Source of the DNA: Clostridiaceae bacterium
GTDB taxonomy: Bacteria; Bacillota; Clostridia; Oscillospirales; Acutalibacteraceae
DNA length: 60,692 bases
NCBI GenBank assembly: GCA_016296885.1
Contig: JAEDHT010000008.1
Coordinates: 1 to 60,692 of the forward strand
Direction: 5' to 3'
The translations under genes were made by a program, and so were the position numbers. Below are positions 42,293 through 51,375 of this stretch, in pieces; within the stretch, counting starts at the first letter, position 1; the number at the start of each line of letters is the position of its first letter. The notes under the pieces were generated by a model. It had not been told where the DNA came from. It ran no database searches and saw only the letters and a list, made by a program, of their open reading frames with translations.

Positions 42293-44485
42293 ATGGAAAT
42301 GATTTTTAAGAATTTCAGAACTTTTGAAACAGAGTTCGCTGGCAGACCTCTTATAATCGAAACAGGTAAAATTGCACAGCTTGCAAACGGAAGCTGTCTT
42401 GTAAGATATGGCGACACTGTTGTAAACGTAGCTGTTACAGCTGCTGCAAAGCCACGTGATGGCGTAGACTTCTTCCCTCTTTCTGTTGACTATGAAGAGA
42501 AGATGTATTCTATTGGTAAAATTCCCGGTTCATATCTCAAGAGAGAAGGCAGACCTTCTGAAAAGGCTATCCTTGTTTCAAGAGTTATCGATAGACCTAT
42601 CCGTCCTCTATTCCCTAAGGATATGAGAAACGATGTATCTGTAGTATGCTCTGTTATGAGTGTAGATTTAGACTGCTCACCTGAAATCGCAGCAATGGTG
42701 GGTACATCAATCGCAATCAGCATCTCTGATATTCCATGGAACGGCCCAATCAGTGCTGTTTCTGTAGGTATGATTGATGGCGAATATGTTATTAACCCTA
42801 CATTTGAGCAGAGAAAGGTTTCTAGAATGTCTACAACAGTAGCTTCCACTGATAGCCGTATAGCTATGATCGAGGCTGGTGCAGACCGTGTAACCGATGA
42901 AGAAATGTATAATGCTATCATGGCAGGTCATGAAGCTAACCAGAAGATAATTGAGTTTATCAAGGGAATCCAGAAAGAGATTGGTAAAGAAAAGTTCAGC
43001 TATCCAAGCAACGAGCCAGATCACGATATGTTCGATGCTATCTTTAACTTTGCTTGCGAAGATGTAAAGTCTGCTCTTGATACTGATGATAAAACTGTAA
43101 GAGATGAAAACTTAAAACCAATATATGAGGCTGTACACGCTAAGTTCGACGAGATCTATCCGGAAATGGAAGCCAAAATCGACGAATGTATGTACAAAAC
43201 TCAGAAGACTATCGTAAGACGTTGGCTCTTGGATGAGCAGAAGCGTGTAGACGGTAGAGGAATGAACGATATGCGTCCTCTCGCAAGCGAAGTAGGATTG
43301 TTGCCAAGAGTTCACGGTACAGGATTGTTCACAAGAGGTCAAACTCAGGTTCTCACTTGTGCCACACTCGGCCCTGTAGCAGACAAGCAGTTATTAGACG
43401 GTATAGACGGTGAGGAAGAAAAGAGATATATCCATCACTACAATTTCCCATCATACTCTGTAGGTGAAACAAAGCCAAGCAGAGGTCCCGGCAGACGTGA
43501 GATCGGCCATGGTGCCCTTGCAGAGAGAGCATTGGTTCCTGTTATCCCATCTGTTGAAGATTTCCCATATGCTATCAGACTTGTTTCTGAAGTTGTTTCC
43601 TCTAACGGATCTACATCTCAGGGTAGTATCTGTGGCTCTACACTTGCACTTATGGATGCCGGTGTACCGATTAAAGAGCCTGTAGCAGGTATTTCATGCG
43701 GACTTATCACAGAGGGCGACCGCTGGATGACAATGGTTGATATCCAAGGATTGGAAGACTTCTTCGGCGATATGGACTTTAAGGTAGCCGGTACTCATAC
43801 CGGTATCACAGCTATTCAGATGGACCTCAAAATTAGTGGTCTTACACCTGAAATGGTTAAAGAAGCTCTTGAGAAGACTCATAAAGCTCGTCTTTATATT
43901 CTCGATGAAATCATGCTCAAGGCTATAGCAGAGCCAAGAAAAGAGCTTTCTCCATATGCACCAAAAATGCTCACTACAACTATCAATCCAGAGAAGATTG
44001 GTGATGTTATCGGAAAGAGTGGTAAGATCATTCAGAAGATTCAGGCTGACTGCGAATGTAAGATTGACATTGAGGATGACGGTCATGTATTTATCAGCGG
44101 TCTTAATCTTGACAAGTGTAATCACGCTTTGCAGATCGTGGAGACTATTGCAAATGATCTTGTACCGGGTGATGTTTATTATGGCAAGGTAACAAAAATT
44201 ATGGAATTTGGTGCATTTGTAGAGATAGTACCAGGCAAAGAAGGCTTGTGCCATATCTCCCAGCTAGACGTTAAACGCACTGATAAGGTGACTGACGTGG
44301 TAAGCGAAGGTGACGAGATTATGGTTGCTGTGCTTGAAACCGACGAAAAAGGCAGATTAAATCTCTCCAGACGTGAGGCACTCATTAAAGTAAACGGAGC
44401 AGTACCTGAGAATGATTTGAGCGAAGAAAAGCCACGTGCTCCTAGAAGATCAAACGGAAGTCGCCGTTTCAACAACAAAAAGTAA
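42293..44485 (+). CDS. pnp: Polyribonucleotide nucleotidyltransferase (PNPase)
   Basis: This is a 730-aa 3'-5' phosphorolytic exoribonuclease. Two RNase PH domains contain the phosphate-binding FTRGQTQVL (about 350) and SNGSTSQGSICGSTLALMDA. A KH domain has IGDVIGKSGKIIQKIQ (about 560) and a C-terminal S1 domain has VYYGKVTKIMEFGAFVEIVPG (about 625). A short basic tail follows. SD aaaggtg lies about 9 nt before ATG. The leader (42153-42292) holds a hairpin gcagtg/cactgc (42224-42249), and such leaders are often autoregulatory. Confidence 0.97.
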   Translation: MEMIFKNFRTFETEFAGRPLIIETGKIAQLANGSCLVRYGDTVVNVAVTAAAKPRDGVDFFPLSVDYEEKMYSIGKIPGSYLKREGRPSEKAILVSRVIDRPIRPLFPKDMRNDVSVVCSVMSVDLDCSPEIAAMVGTSIAISISDIPWNGPISAVSVGMIDGEYVINPTFEQRKVSRMSTTVASTDSRIAMIEAGADRVTDEEMYNAIMAGHEANQKIIEFIKGIQKEIGKEKFSYPSNEPDHDMFDAIFNFACEDVKSALDTDDKTVRDENLKPIYEAVHAKFDEIYPEMEAKIDECMYKTQKTIVRRWLLDEQKRVDGRGMNDMRPLASEVGLLPRVHGTGLFTRGQTQVLTCATLGPVADKQLLDGIDGEEEKRYIHHYNFPSYSVGETKPSRGPGRREIGHGALAERALVPVIPSVEDFPYAIRLVSEVVSSNGSTSQGSICGSTLALMDAGVPIKEPVAGISCGLITEGDRWMTMVDIQGLEDFFGDMDFKVAGTHTGITAIQMDLKISGLTPEMVKEALEKTHKARLYILDEIMLKAIAEPRKELSPYAPKMLTTTINPEKIGDVIGKSGKIIQKIQADCECKIDIEDDGHVFISGLNLDKCNHALQIVETIANDLVPGDVYYGKVTKIMEFGAFVEIVPGKEGLCHISQLDVKRTDKVTDVVSEGDEIMVAVLETDEKGRLNLSRREALIKVNGAVPENDLSEEKPRAPRRSNGSRRFNNKK

Positions 44486-44502
44486 TTTGTAATAAATAAA
44501 CT

Positions 44503-44534
44503 AAATGCCGTCAAAAATTTGGCGGCATTTGTTA
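44503..44534. terminator. Terminator of pnp, probably bidirectional
   Basis: Eight-base-pair stem (aaatgccg/cggcattt) around about 12 nt; U-rich on both strands. It separates pnp (+) from the SLOG gene (-). Confidence 0.75.
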
Positions 44535-44867
44535 TGTGTTAAAATAATAGACAGTCAATTTCTTGTTTATACGTTTACAATTATCAATTACATATTTCGT
44601 GCCTTTTGATTTTCCATCCCACAGTGCAACTACAATATCAGCGTAATTAATAATATCTAAGTTTCTGCGCAACGGCGCAATTCTCCCATATTTCTTATAA
44701 TTTGGAGAAAATTCGGTTATTGTTATATTATTCTCAATTGCGTATCCTTTAGCACAGGTATCAATACCTCTTGCGCCCCCGGAAACAATCTCAGTTGCCG
44801 TGCATGGTAGGTATTTTTCAATATCCTCAATGATCAGTTTTCTTGAGCCCACTACTGCAATTTTCAT
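44532..44867 (-). CDS. Small SLOG-superfamily protein (YspA/DprA-like)
   Basis: This is a 111-aa Rossmann-like protein. KIAVVGSRKL at the start and EIVSGGARGIDTCAKGYAIE (about 30-49) are the SLOG-family nucleotide-ligand motifs shared with DprA and YspA-like proteins. ADIVVALWDGKSKGTKYVID is also typical. Members are predicted nucleotide or ligand sensors, some in phage- and defence-related settings; a function here cannot be assigned. ATG 44867 has SD aaggga. It is transcribed away from the ribbon-helix-helix gene to its right. Confidence 0.75.
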   Translation of the reverse strand: MKIAVVGSRKLIIEDIEKYLPCTATEIVSGGARGIDTCAKGYAIENNITITEFSPNYKKYGRIAPLRRNLDIINYADIVVALWDGKSKGTKYVIDNCKRINKKLTVYYFNT

Positions 44868-45012
44868 ATTGATCAATCCCTTGCTTTATTTTAGATTTAA
44901 TTTAACGTTATTTTTATTTGTGTTTAAACATAATTAAAGTTTATTATAAACATTATAACATAAAATAAATATAAAATAAACACATAATAAATACAAAAAG
45001 GACGGAATGATT

Positions 45013-45168
45013 ATGAAAAACTTATCTATACGAATAGATGACAAGCTTCTACACAAATTACACATCGTATCCGACTACGAAGGACGTAGCTGTAACGGAC
45101 AAATACTTGTTCTTATCAGAGACCTTGTAGAAAAATATGAAGAAAAGCATGGTAAAATAGAAATTTAA
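45013..45168 (+). CDS. 51-aa ribbon-helix-helix (Arc-like) DNA-binding protein
   Basis: A short frame reads MKNLSIRIDDKLLHKLHIVS onward and ends in EEKHGKIEI. The beta strand LSIRIDD, the helix LLHKLHIVSDYEG and the turn SCNGQILVLIRDLVEKY match the Arc/MetJ ribbon-helix-helix fold, which binds DNA as a dimer. ATG has SD aaagga about 10 nt upstream. It is too short for most ORF lists. A palindrome at 45248-45286 over the promoter of the downstream topB gene is a candidate operator (inference). Confidence 0.7.
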   Translation: MKNLSIRIDDKLLHKLHIVSDYEGRSCNGQILVLIRDLVEKYEEKHGKIEI

Positions 45169-45222
45169 ATTTAAGCAAATTTTCTTAAAACATTTTTCCT
45201 TATTGATATTGCCCGATACCAC

Positions 45223-45251
45223 TTGACAAATATTTCTTTAGACTTTATAAT
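45223..45251 (+). promoter_or_regulatory. Distal promoter upstream of topB
   Basis: TTGACA (45223-45228), a 17-nt spacer and TATAAT (45246-45251). The -10 overlaps the left arm of a 13-bp palindrome. Confidence 0.8.
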
Positions 45252-45286
45252 CTAATTGTATTAATTCAAATAGTACAATTAGATTA
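45248..45286. repeat. Perfect 13-bp palindrome over the promoter -10 (candidate operator)
   Basis: Arms 45248-45260 and 45274-45286 (taatctaattgta and tacaattagatta) are perfect inverted copies with a 13-nt centre, followed by seven T. It looks terminator-like, but the transcript of the promoter above would start within the left arm, so the RNA cannot form the whole stem. An operator for a repressor, perhaps the nearby Arc-like protein, fits better. Confidence 0.6.
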
Positions 45287-45337
45287 TTTTTTTGAAATAA
45301 AATTTCATTAGATTCATGGCTAATCGAGCTAGCTTGG

Positions 45338-45366
45338 TTGATTTTTTTCGCAATATGCAATATAAT
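45338..45366 (+). promoter_or_regulatory. Proximal promoter of topB
   Basis: TTGATT (45338-45343), a 17-nt spacer and TATAAT (45361-45366), 39 nt before the topB start. Confidence 0.7.
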
Positions 45367-45404
45367 GTTAAATCTAAAGTACAAGCTTAAATTGAGGTCA
45401 ATAT

Positions 45405-47495
45405 ATGAAGTTAATAATAGCCGAAAAACCTAGTCTTGCACGTAATATATGTGCCGGAATCGGTGAAATGAAAAAGAAAAATGGATATTATGAAGGTCGA
45501 GGATATATAGTAAGTTGGGCTTTCGGTCATTTGTTTAGTCTTTATGACGTAGATGATTATAGTGATACAAAAGAGCAAACCAGATGGACAATGGACAACC
45601 TGCCATTCTTTCCTAAAGAGTTTAAATTCAAGCTTAGAGGCAATGACAATGGCGTAAAAAAACAGTTTGAGATAATAAAAGAGCTGTGCAACCGTGAAGA
45701 CGTGGACACTATTATAAACGCAGGCGACGCAGACAGAGAAGGAGAAATTATAGTCCGCCTATGCGTGAACAATTCACTCAAAGAAAATCATAACAAGTCA
45801 TTATTGCGCATATGGTTGCCAGACCAAACACCACAGACCGTAAAAAAAGCTCTAACAGAGCTAAAACCGGAAAGCGAATATGACAACCTCGCAAATGAGG
45901 GCTTTGGCAGAACATACATAGACTGGCTGTTTGGCATAAACTACACCAGATACGCAACCTTAAAATCAGGTGCTTTTTTGCGAGTTGGCAGAGTTATTAT
46001 ACCTATTGTAAAAACTATTTACGACCGTGATATGTTAATCAAAGACTTTGTTCCCGAAAAATATTATGGAATTGTGAGCAAAGAAAAAACAAATGATTAT
46101 GAAATAGAACTCACAAGCAAAGAAAAGTTCAAAAACACTCAACTAGATAGAGCAAAATGTCTTTGTGATAAATATAATAGCTGTGAAGCAATTGTTAAGA
46201 ACGTTAAAAAGAAAAAAGAAACGTTAAACCCCGGAAAGCTTTTTTCACTATCAAAACTACAAAATGTTGTCGGAAAAATGTATAAGCTTCCACCCGATAA
46301 AACATTGAGCATAGCACAGTCACTATACGAAAAAGGCTATCTCACCTACCCCAGATCTAACTCTGAGTATTTGGCGGAAGCTGAAAAAGATAAAATAAAG
46401 CAAATAATAAACGAGGTATCAAAAATAGGATATCCCGTAAAATTCAAGGATAAAAAAACTATTTTCGACGATAAAAAGATCGAATCGCACTCTGCTATAA
46501 CACCAACCTATAAAATTCCACAAAAAAATTCTATATCAGATGAAGAATTCAAGGTCTATCAAATAGTATTTAAGCGATTTGTTGCTGTTTTTTGCAGTGA
46601 AGATTGTATCGCTAACAAAACAGAAATTAAAATTAGTGTAGGAGACTATGAAGAATTCACATTAAACGGTACGGTGATCGTTGAGCCCGGATTCACCAAA
46701 TTTGAAGCCCCGAACGTAAAAAATAAGGTTTTGCCTGCATTAAGTGTAGGTGACAAGGTAAATATCAACTTCATGCCAAAAGAAAAGGAAACCTCTGCAC
46801 CAAAGCACTACACAGTGGAAACGCTGAACAATTTTCTCAAAAATCCATATCGTGATATCAAAGCTGAAGCAAGCGAAAGCGAAAACGAAGATGATATGGA
46901 AGAATACAAGGCTCTCTTTGAGGGTGTGGAAATAGGCACTGAAGCCACCAGAGCCTCAATTATAGGCAATGCCATATCATCTGAATACATCGCACTAAAA
47001 AACAATACATACACTATCCAAAAAAATGGCATCTTCCTAATAGAATCACTTATGAAGATGAATATAAACATGGATAGAGAAAAAACTGCTCACCTAGGCA
47101 GGGCGCTCAAAAAGATTTTTCGTAATGAAATAAGCGTTCAAGACGGAATCAAGATTGCAGAAGATGAGATAAGCGAAGTATTTAAAAGGACACCGGTTGA
47201 TCCCGAGAACGATACAGACACAGGCATTGCTTTTCAGAATATTGGTGTGTGCCCTGTGTGTGGCAAGGATATTATAAGAGGCAGATACTATTATGGATGC
47301 AGTGGATATAAGGACGGCTGTAGCTTCAAAATTCCACTCTATCTCTGCAAGCGCAATATCCCTGTAAGTGCGGCAAAAGACCTACTGACAAACGGCAAAA
47401 CTGTAAAATTAAAAGGATTTATATCTAAAAAAGGTACTACATTTGACGCAGTATTAATTACTAGTGACAATGGAGTAGCCTTCGATTTTAAATAA
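45405..47495 (+). CDS. topB: DNA topoisomerase III
   Basis: This is a 696-aa type IA topoisomerase that cuts one strand and decatenates DNA. The Toprim domain has AEKPSLARNI and NAGDADREGEIIVR (about 105-118). The catalytic Tyr is in GYLTYPRSNSEYL (about 310). The C-terminus has a Cys-containing segment (CPVCGKDIIRGRYYYGCSGYK), a zinc-ribbon-like unit. Length fits chromosomal and ICE-borne TopB. Because ICEs often carry topB, this neighbourhood (SLOG, Arc-like, topB) may be accessory. Confidence 0.95.
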   Translation: MKLIIAEKPSLARNICAGIGEMKKKNGYYEGRGYIVSWAFGHLFSLYDVDDYSDTKEQTRWTMDNLPFFPKEFKFKLRGNDNGVKKQFEIIKELCNREDVDTIINAGDADREGEIIVRLCVNNSLKENHNKSLLRIWLPDQTPQTVKKALTELKPESEYDNLANEGFGRTYIDWLFGINYTRYATLKSGAFLRVGRVIIPIVKTIYDRDMLIKDFVPEKYYGIVSKEKTNDYEIELTSKEKFKNTQLDRAKCLCDKYNSCEAIVKNVKKKKETLNPGKLFSLSKLQNVVGKMYKLPPDKTLSIAQSLYEKGYLTYPRSNSEYLAEAEKDKIKQIINEVSKIGYPVKFKDKKTIFDDKKIESHSAITPTYKIPQKNSISDEEFKVYQIVFKRFVAVFCSEDCIANKTEIKISVGDYEEFTLNGTVIVEPGFTKFEAPNVKNKVLPALSVGDKVNINFMPKEKETSAPKHYTVETLNNFLKNPYRDIKAEASESENEDDMEEYKALFEGVEIGTEATRASIIGNAISSEYIALKNNTYTIQKNGIFLIESLMKMNINMDREKTAHLGRALKKIFRNEISVQDGIKIAEDEISEVFKRTPVDPENDTDTGIAFQNIGVCPVCGKDIIRGRYYYGCSGYKDGCSFKIPLYLCKRNIPVSAAKDLLTNGKTVKLKGFISKKGTTFDAVLITSDNGVAFDFK

Positions 47496-47516
47496 AAAAG
47501 CAAAAGGAGAATATCC

Positions 47517-48071
47517 ATGCTGAAAAGTTTAAAGAATAAATGTCTCGACTGCAAAAACTGTAATTTATGCGAAACAAGACATAATGTGGTCTTTGGCGTC
47601 GGAAATGAAAAAACAGATATAATGTTTATTGGTGAAGGTCCCGGCGAACAAGAGGATCTTAAGGGCGAGCCATTTGTAGGTAGGGCTGGTATGTTGCTTG
47701 ATAAACTTCTTAATTCTATCCACCTGGACAGACACGAGAATATTTACATAGCTAACATTGTTAAGTGTCGTCCTCCGCAAAACAGAGATCCTAAACCGGA
47801 AGAGCAGGATATGTGCCTAACATGGCTGTATGAGCAAATACGCATAATCGAGCCAAAAATAATCGTATGTCTAGGCAGAATAGCCGCAGCAAAAATGATT
47901 GATCCGGATATAAAGATAATGAGGGATCACGGAAAAATCTATAGAAAAGACGGACTTATTATGATGCCTATTCTTCACCCTGCGGCAATCCTACGAAATC
48001 AACATCTACTGCCTGAAACATTTGGAGATTTTTTGCGTCTGAGAGATGAGTTAGAAAAAATAAGCGGTTAA
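47517..48071 (+). CDS. Type 4 (Fe-S) uracil-DNA glycosylase
   Basis: This is a 184-aa family 4 UDG-type protein that removes uracil from DNA. It has the N-terminal Cys cluster (CLDCKNCNLCETR) for a 4Fe-4S centre, the uracil-pocket GEGPGEQEDLKGEPFVGRAG (about 41-60), and VKCRPPQNRDP with a later Cys. The C-terminal HPAAILRNQHLLPET motif is also typical. SD aaaggag; it lies 21 nt after topB, so both are probably co-transcribed. Confidence 0.92.
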   Translation: MLKSLKNKCLDCKNCNLCETRHNVVFGVGNEKTDIMFIGEGPGEQEDLKGEPFVGRAGMLLDKLLNSIHLDRHENIYIANIVKCRPPQNRDPKPEEQDMCLTWLYEQIRIIEPKIIVCLGRIAAAKMIDPDIKIMRDHGKIYRKDGLIMMPILHPAAILRNQHLLPETFGDFLRLRDELEKISG

Positions 48072-48106
48072 TAATTATATTTTAACTATGATTGGAAATT
48101 CTATAT

Positions 48107-49825
48107 ATGACTTCAAAGAAAAAAATAAGCATTCTTTTGCTTGTAACAATGATAATTAGCCTTTCGATAAGTATATTTTTTATATATAACAAGCAAGGCT
48201 ATCATGAGGACGAGTTACTTACCTTTAATCTGGCAAACTCTTCCTATGAGCTTAGTGCTGACGGAGAATGGTATAGTTTTGATGACTTTAATTCATATTT
48301 ATCTGTATCTGATAGTAACAGATTTGACTATACCATGGTGTATGAAAATCAGATAAAAGATGGCGTGCATCCTCCACTGTATTATTTACTTTTTCACAGC
48401 ATATGCTCGCTGTTCCCAGATATTTTTAGCAAATGGCTTCCATTTGTTCTGAATGCGTGCTTTATGATGGGAGCAATATATTTTCTCTTTAAGACTGCTG
48501 CTCTGATTTGCAGAAACAACACCTATGCCCTACTTGCTGCTATAGCATATGCCATGGGTCTTGCGTGCATTACCACGACAATTTATATCAGAATGTATGC
48601 TATGCTCACGTTTTTTGTTGTGCTTTTCTCTTATATGACATTGTTTTTATATAGAAACTATGAAAATGTAAAAACTAAGCATTTTGTCATTTTTTGCATT
48701 GTGGCATTTCTGGGCAATTTGACACATTACTATTTTATTCTCTTTGAAGTGCTGGTGGGCATTACTCTGCTTATAATCACAATTAAACGCAAAAATGCCT
48801 TTAGCATAAAAAAATATATTATTGCAGGAGTATTGGCAGCAGTAGCATCACTAGGTGTATATCCATTTATCATAACTAACGTGCTGTCGGGCAACAGAGG
48901 GCTTGATGCAGGCAACATCTCTATAGATTTTGTGACCATACTGACATATGGCGTTTATAAAATCCGTACATATATGCAGATAATATCCAAAGAAATTTTT
49001 GCTGATCAGATATGGTTATTTGTGTTATGTTGCGTGCTGTTATTAGTATCGTTGATATATGCTAGATTTATAAGAAAAACAAAAATTACTGACGAAGCTA
49101 AAATTATATTTATTCCTGCTTTAATCTTTCTGATTGGCATTATGATAGCTTCACCTTTTAACAGCGATAGATATATAATGGCTGTGATGCCATTTGTTGT
49201 AATGGTGTTTGTGTTTGGTATAGCTATGCTATTAAAAAGATTTTTCAGTCGAAAAATTGTTTGCATTGTGTTAACGACCGGCATTTTGTTGACTAATATA
49301 CTAGCATTGATCACCGTTTCACCATACTACACATACGGCAAGACAAATCTTTATGACAAAAAAACATATAACTGCATATTTGTAGGAACATCTATCATGG
49401 AGTGGAATAAAAGCATCGATAAGCTGATGCAATATGATAATGTTATGATGGTGACTGCACCACTAAACATGGACTTTATGGACGATTTGGACTCTTTTGC
49501 AAATGGGCGTGGAGTGGTTACAAACGGTAAGATTGATAGACTTGCAAAATCTTTTATAGATTCTGCAAACTCCGGCTCAGATAATATTTGTCTTGACAAG
49601 ATATCTGACAATGCGAAATTGTCACAGCTTGATGATGTCACATTATATATATCACAGCTTTGCGACAGAGAATATATAATAGATTATGTGCTTTCTAATA
49701 CAGATTTTACAAAATATGAGATTGTCCAAGAGGATTACGATTTCAACGATTTCTTTAACTGGTATGACTATTTTGCAGAGACCGAGTCCTACTGCAATGT
49801 GTATAGATTTTACAAAGAAAAATGA
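48107..49825 (+). CDS. GT-C fold membrane glycosyltransferase-like protein
   Basis: This is a 572-aa polytopic membrane protein with about nine to eleven hydrophobic segments. Just after the first (about residues 10-28) comes a luminal loop with YHEDELLTF, the acidic motif expected of ArnT/PMT-type GT-C enzymes. HPPLYYLLFHSI (about 90) is another family-like landmark. Such enzymes use lipid-linked sugars to modify glycans or proteins outside the cell. The C-terminal ~150 residues are extracytoplasmic and not recognised. The start ATG 48107 is poorly supported by an SD. Confidence 0.75.
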   Translation: MTSKKKISILLLVTMIISLSISIFFIYNKQGYHEDELLTFNLANSSYELSADGEWYSFDDFNSYLSVSDSNRFDYTMVYENQIKDGVHPPLYYLLFHSICSLFPDIFSKWLPFVLNACFMMGAIYFLFKTAALICRNNTYALLAAIAYAMGLACITTTIYIRMYAMLTFFVVLFSYMTLFLYRNYENVKTKHFVIFCIVAFLGNLTHYYFILFEVLVGITLLIITIKRKNAFSIKKYIIAGVLAAVASLGVYPFIITNVLSGNRGLDAGNISIDFVTILTYGVYKIRTYMQIISKEIFADQIWLFVLCCVLLLVSLIYARFIRKTKITDEAKIIFIPALIFLIGIMIASPFNSDRYIMAVMPFVVMVFVFGIAMLLKRFFSRKIVCIVLTTGILLTNILALITVSPYYTYGKTNLYDKKTYNCIFVGTSIMEWNKSIDKLMQYDNVMMVTAPLNMDFMDDLDSFANGRGVVTNGKIDRLAKSFIDSANSGSDNICLDKISDNAKLSQLDDVTLYISQLCDREYIIDYVLSNTDFTKYEIVQEDYDFNDFFNWYDYFAETESYCNVYRFYKEK

Positions 49826-49880
49826 ACTATGAAAGGAAGATACAAGTCTTTGTGACAACTGGTATCTTAGGTTATAAATT

Positions 49881-50768
49881 ATGTTTGATTCAGATAGATC
49901 AAATGCTATTGGAATATCATTCTCAGGCGGTGGTCTGCAAGGTATAGCACATATAGGTGCTATACGAGCATTATATGAGCTGGGTGTAAAACCCCAGTAT
50001 GTATCCGGAACCAGCTCAGGTTCGGTTATAGCTGCTCTGTTGGCTATGGGATATTCGCCTGATGAAATGAAAATAGCCGCAACAAAGCACTGGAAAACTC
50101 TTGCAGATATAGACCGTAGTTTTATCTTCAAATCCCTCGTACAATTTAGTGTAAATAAAAAAATTAAAAAAGATGGTGTTAAATCGGGCGAAATTATCTC
50201 TGATGTGGTTAAACAGATGATGGACGAAAAAGGGATAAAGGGATTCTCTGACTTACCCATTAATCTATCTATATGCACTGTGGATACAAACACAACAGAT
50301 GAATGTATCTTTACCACTTGTGATGAGCATCTAGAAAACGAGCATATGCACTACATAACAGGTGCTCCTCTGGAGCTTGCTGTAAGAGCCAGTATGTCGT
50401 TCCCCGGTATTTATACTACTTGCTCATATGACAAATACAATTTTATAGACGGTGGAGCAAAGGATAATTTGCCTGTCAAAATTCTGCGTGATATGGGTGT
50501 TGGCAAGGTGCTTGCACTTGGATTTGATATAACAGACTATACACCATCTGTAGGACTTGATGGCATAGTAAAGGTGGTGCTGAGGGCACTCGACCTATAT
50601 TCTATTGATAGTACAAGAGAATCTATGAAGCTGGCAGATCTTGCCATCCAGATAAAAAATGAAAACACAGCACTTTTTGCTATAGATAATGTAGAAAAAA
50701 CTATAGAAGAAGGCTACAATGCAGTGATGAATCAAAAAGATAAAATAATTGAAATATTCTGCAAATAA
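49881..50768 (+). CDS. Patatin-like phospholipase
   Basis: This is a 295-aa cytoplasmic patatin-family acyl hydrolase. The oxyanion GGG is in SFSGGGLQGIAHIG (about 11-24), the nucleophile GTSSG in YVSGTSSGSVIAALLAMG (about 43-52) and the catalytic Asp in DGGAKDNLP (about 193-201). The likely job is lipid deacylation. Its ATG has no close SD; a strong gaaagga lies about 43 nt upstream, with a 7-bp pairing (aagatac/gtatctt) between. It shares the tract taggttata-attATG with pheT. Confidence 0.93.
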   Translation: MFDSDRSNAIGISFSGGGLQGIAHIGAIRALYELGVKPQYVSGTSSGSVIAALLAMGYSPDEMKIAATKHWKTLADIDRSFIFKSLVQFSVNKKIKKDGVKSGEIISDVVKQMMDEKGIKGFSDLPINLSICTVDTNTTDECIFTTCDEHLENEHMHYITGAPLELAVRASMSFPGIYTTCSYDKYNFIDGGAKDNLPVKILRDMGVGKVLALGFDITDYTPSVGLDGIVKVVLRALDLYSIDSTRESMKLADLAIQIKNENTALFAIDNVEKTIEEGYNAVMNQKDKIIEIFCK

Positions 50769-50771
50769 TAA

Positions 50772-50817
50772 TACGGCAACATACGAGTTAAAACAAACTC
50801 ATATGTTGCCGTTAGTT
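50772..50817. terminator. Terminator between convergent patatin and PH-domain genes
   Basis: A stem of about 16 bp (acggcaacata-gagtt with aactc-tatgttgccgt) around a short loop, with a weak U-rich tail on both sides. It is placed exactly between the two convergent genes. Confidence 0.8.
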
Positions 50818-50829
50818 TATTTAATATAA

Positions 50830-51327
50830 TTATTCAGCGTTGTATCCGTCATGGAAGTCAGGAGAGTGATCAGGTATACCGTCATTATCAAAATCGCAAT
50901 CGTGGTCGTAATCCAAATCAGGGCCATGATCGTGATGATCGTGTGTGCATACTCCCATAAACTCACCTGCTCTTACATTCATACGCTTCTTTTCACATTC
51001 TACCTGCTCAGAAAGAATGTTTTTAAAATCATTTGAATTTTTCACATTTTTTATCTCAAGCACAGGCATACTCTTATCCTGCGATGATAAGGTGATTGTA
51101 CCCAAACCAAACATTTTTTGAAAAAGGTTACGCTTGCGGGAAATATCAAGCACCCTATAAAGAAGAATTTCCTCCTCGGTAGTTGTAAAAAATCCTGAAT
51201 ATACTATCAATTTTTTCTCAGTAAGAAGATATTTTGTAAATGTAAATGGTAGTCCAAAAAAACTTAATCTTTTTCTCTCCTGAGTTATCAATCTACCGCT
51301 TGCTGATGATTCTTTAAAATCTGACAT
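50830..51327 (-). CDS. bPH2-type PH-domain protein with His/Asp-rich tail
   Basis: This is a 165-aa protein. Residues ~18-105 form a bacterial PH domain of the YdbS/YdbT type (LIVYSGFFTTTEEEILLYRVLDISRK) and look membrane- or peptide-binding; no membrane helix is present. The last ~35 residues are almost only Asp and His, with HDHHDHGPDLDYDHDCDFDN followed by DGIPD. The latter resembles thrombospondin-3/EF-like Ca loops. Metal or Ca binding is plausible. It follows pfkA by 48 nt, so it may be the last gene of the asd operon. Confidence 0.75.
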   Translation of the reverse strand: MSDFKESSASGRLITQERKRLSFFGLPFTFTKYLLTEKKLIVYSGFFTTTEEEILLYRVLDISRKRNLFQKMFGLGTITLSSQDKSMPVLEIKNVKNSNDFKNILSEQVECEKKRMNVRAGEFMGVCTHDHHDHGPDLDYDHDCDFDNDGIPDHSPDFHDGYNAE

Positions 51328-51375
51328 ATCTTGTTAGCTCCTCCACTGTGGTTATTTTAAATTCTATGTGCCCAA

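Noticed and set aside
45248..45293. Terminator or attenuator before topB
   Set aside because: Transcription from the adjacent -10 would start inside the left arm, so the RNA cannot form the full stem; an operator is more likely.
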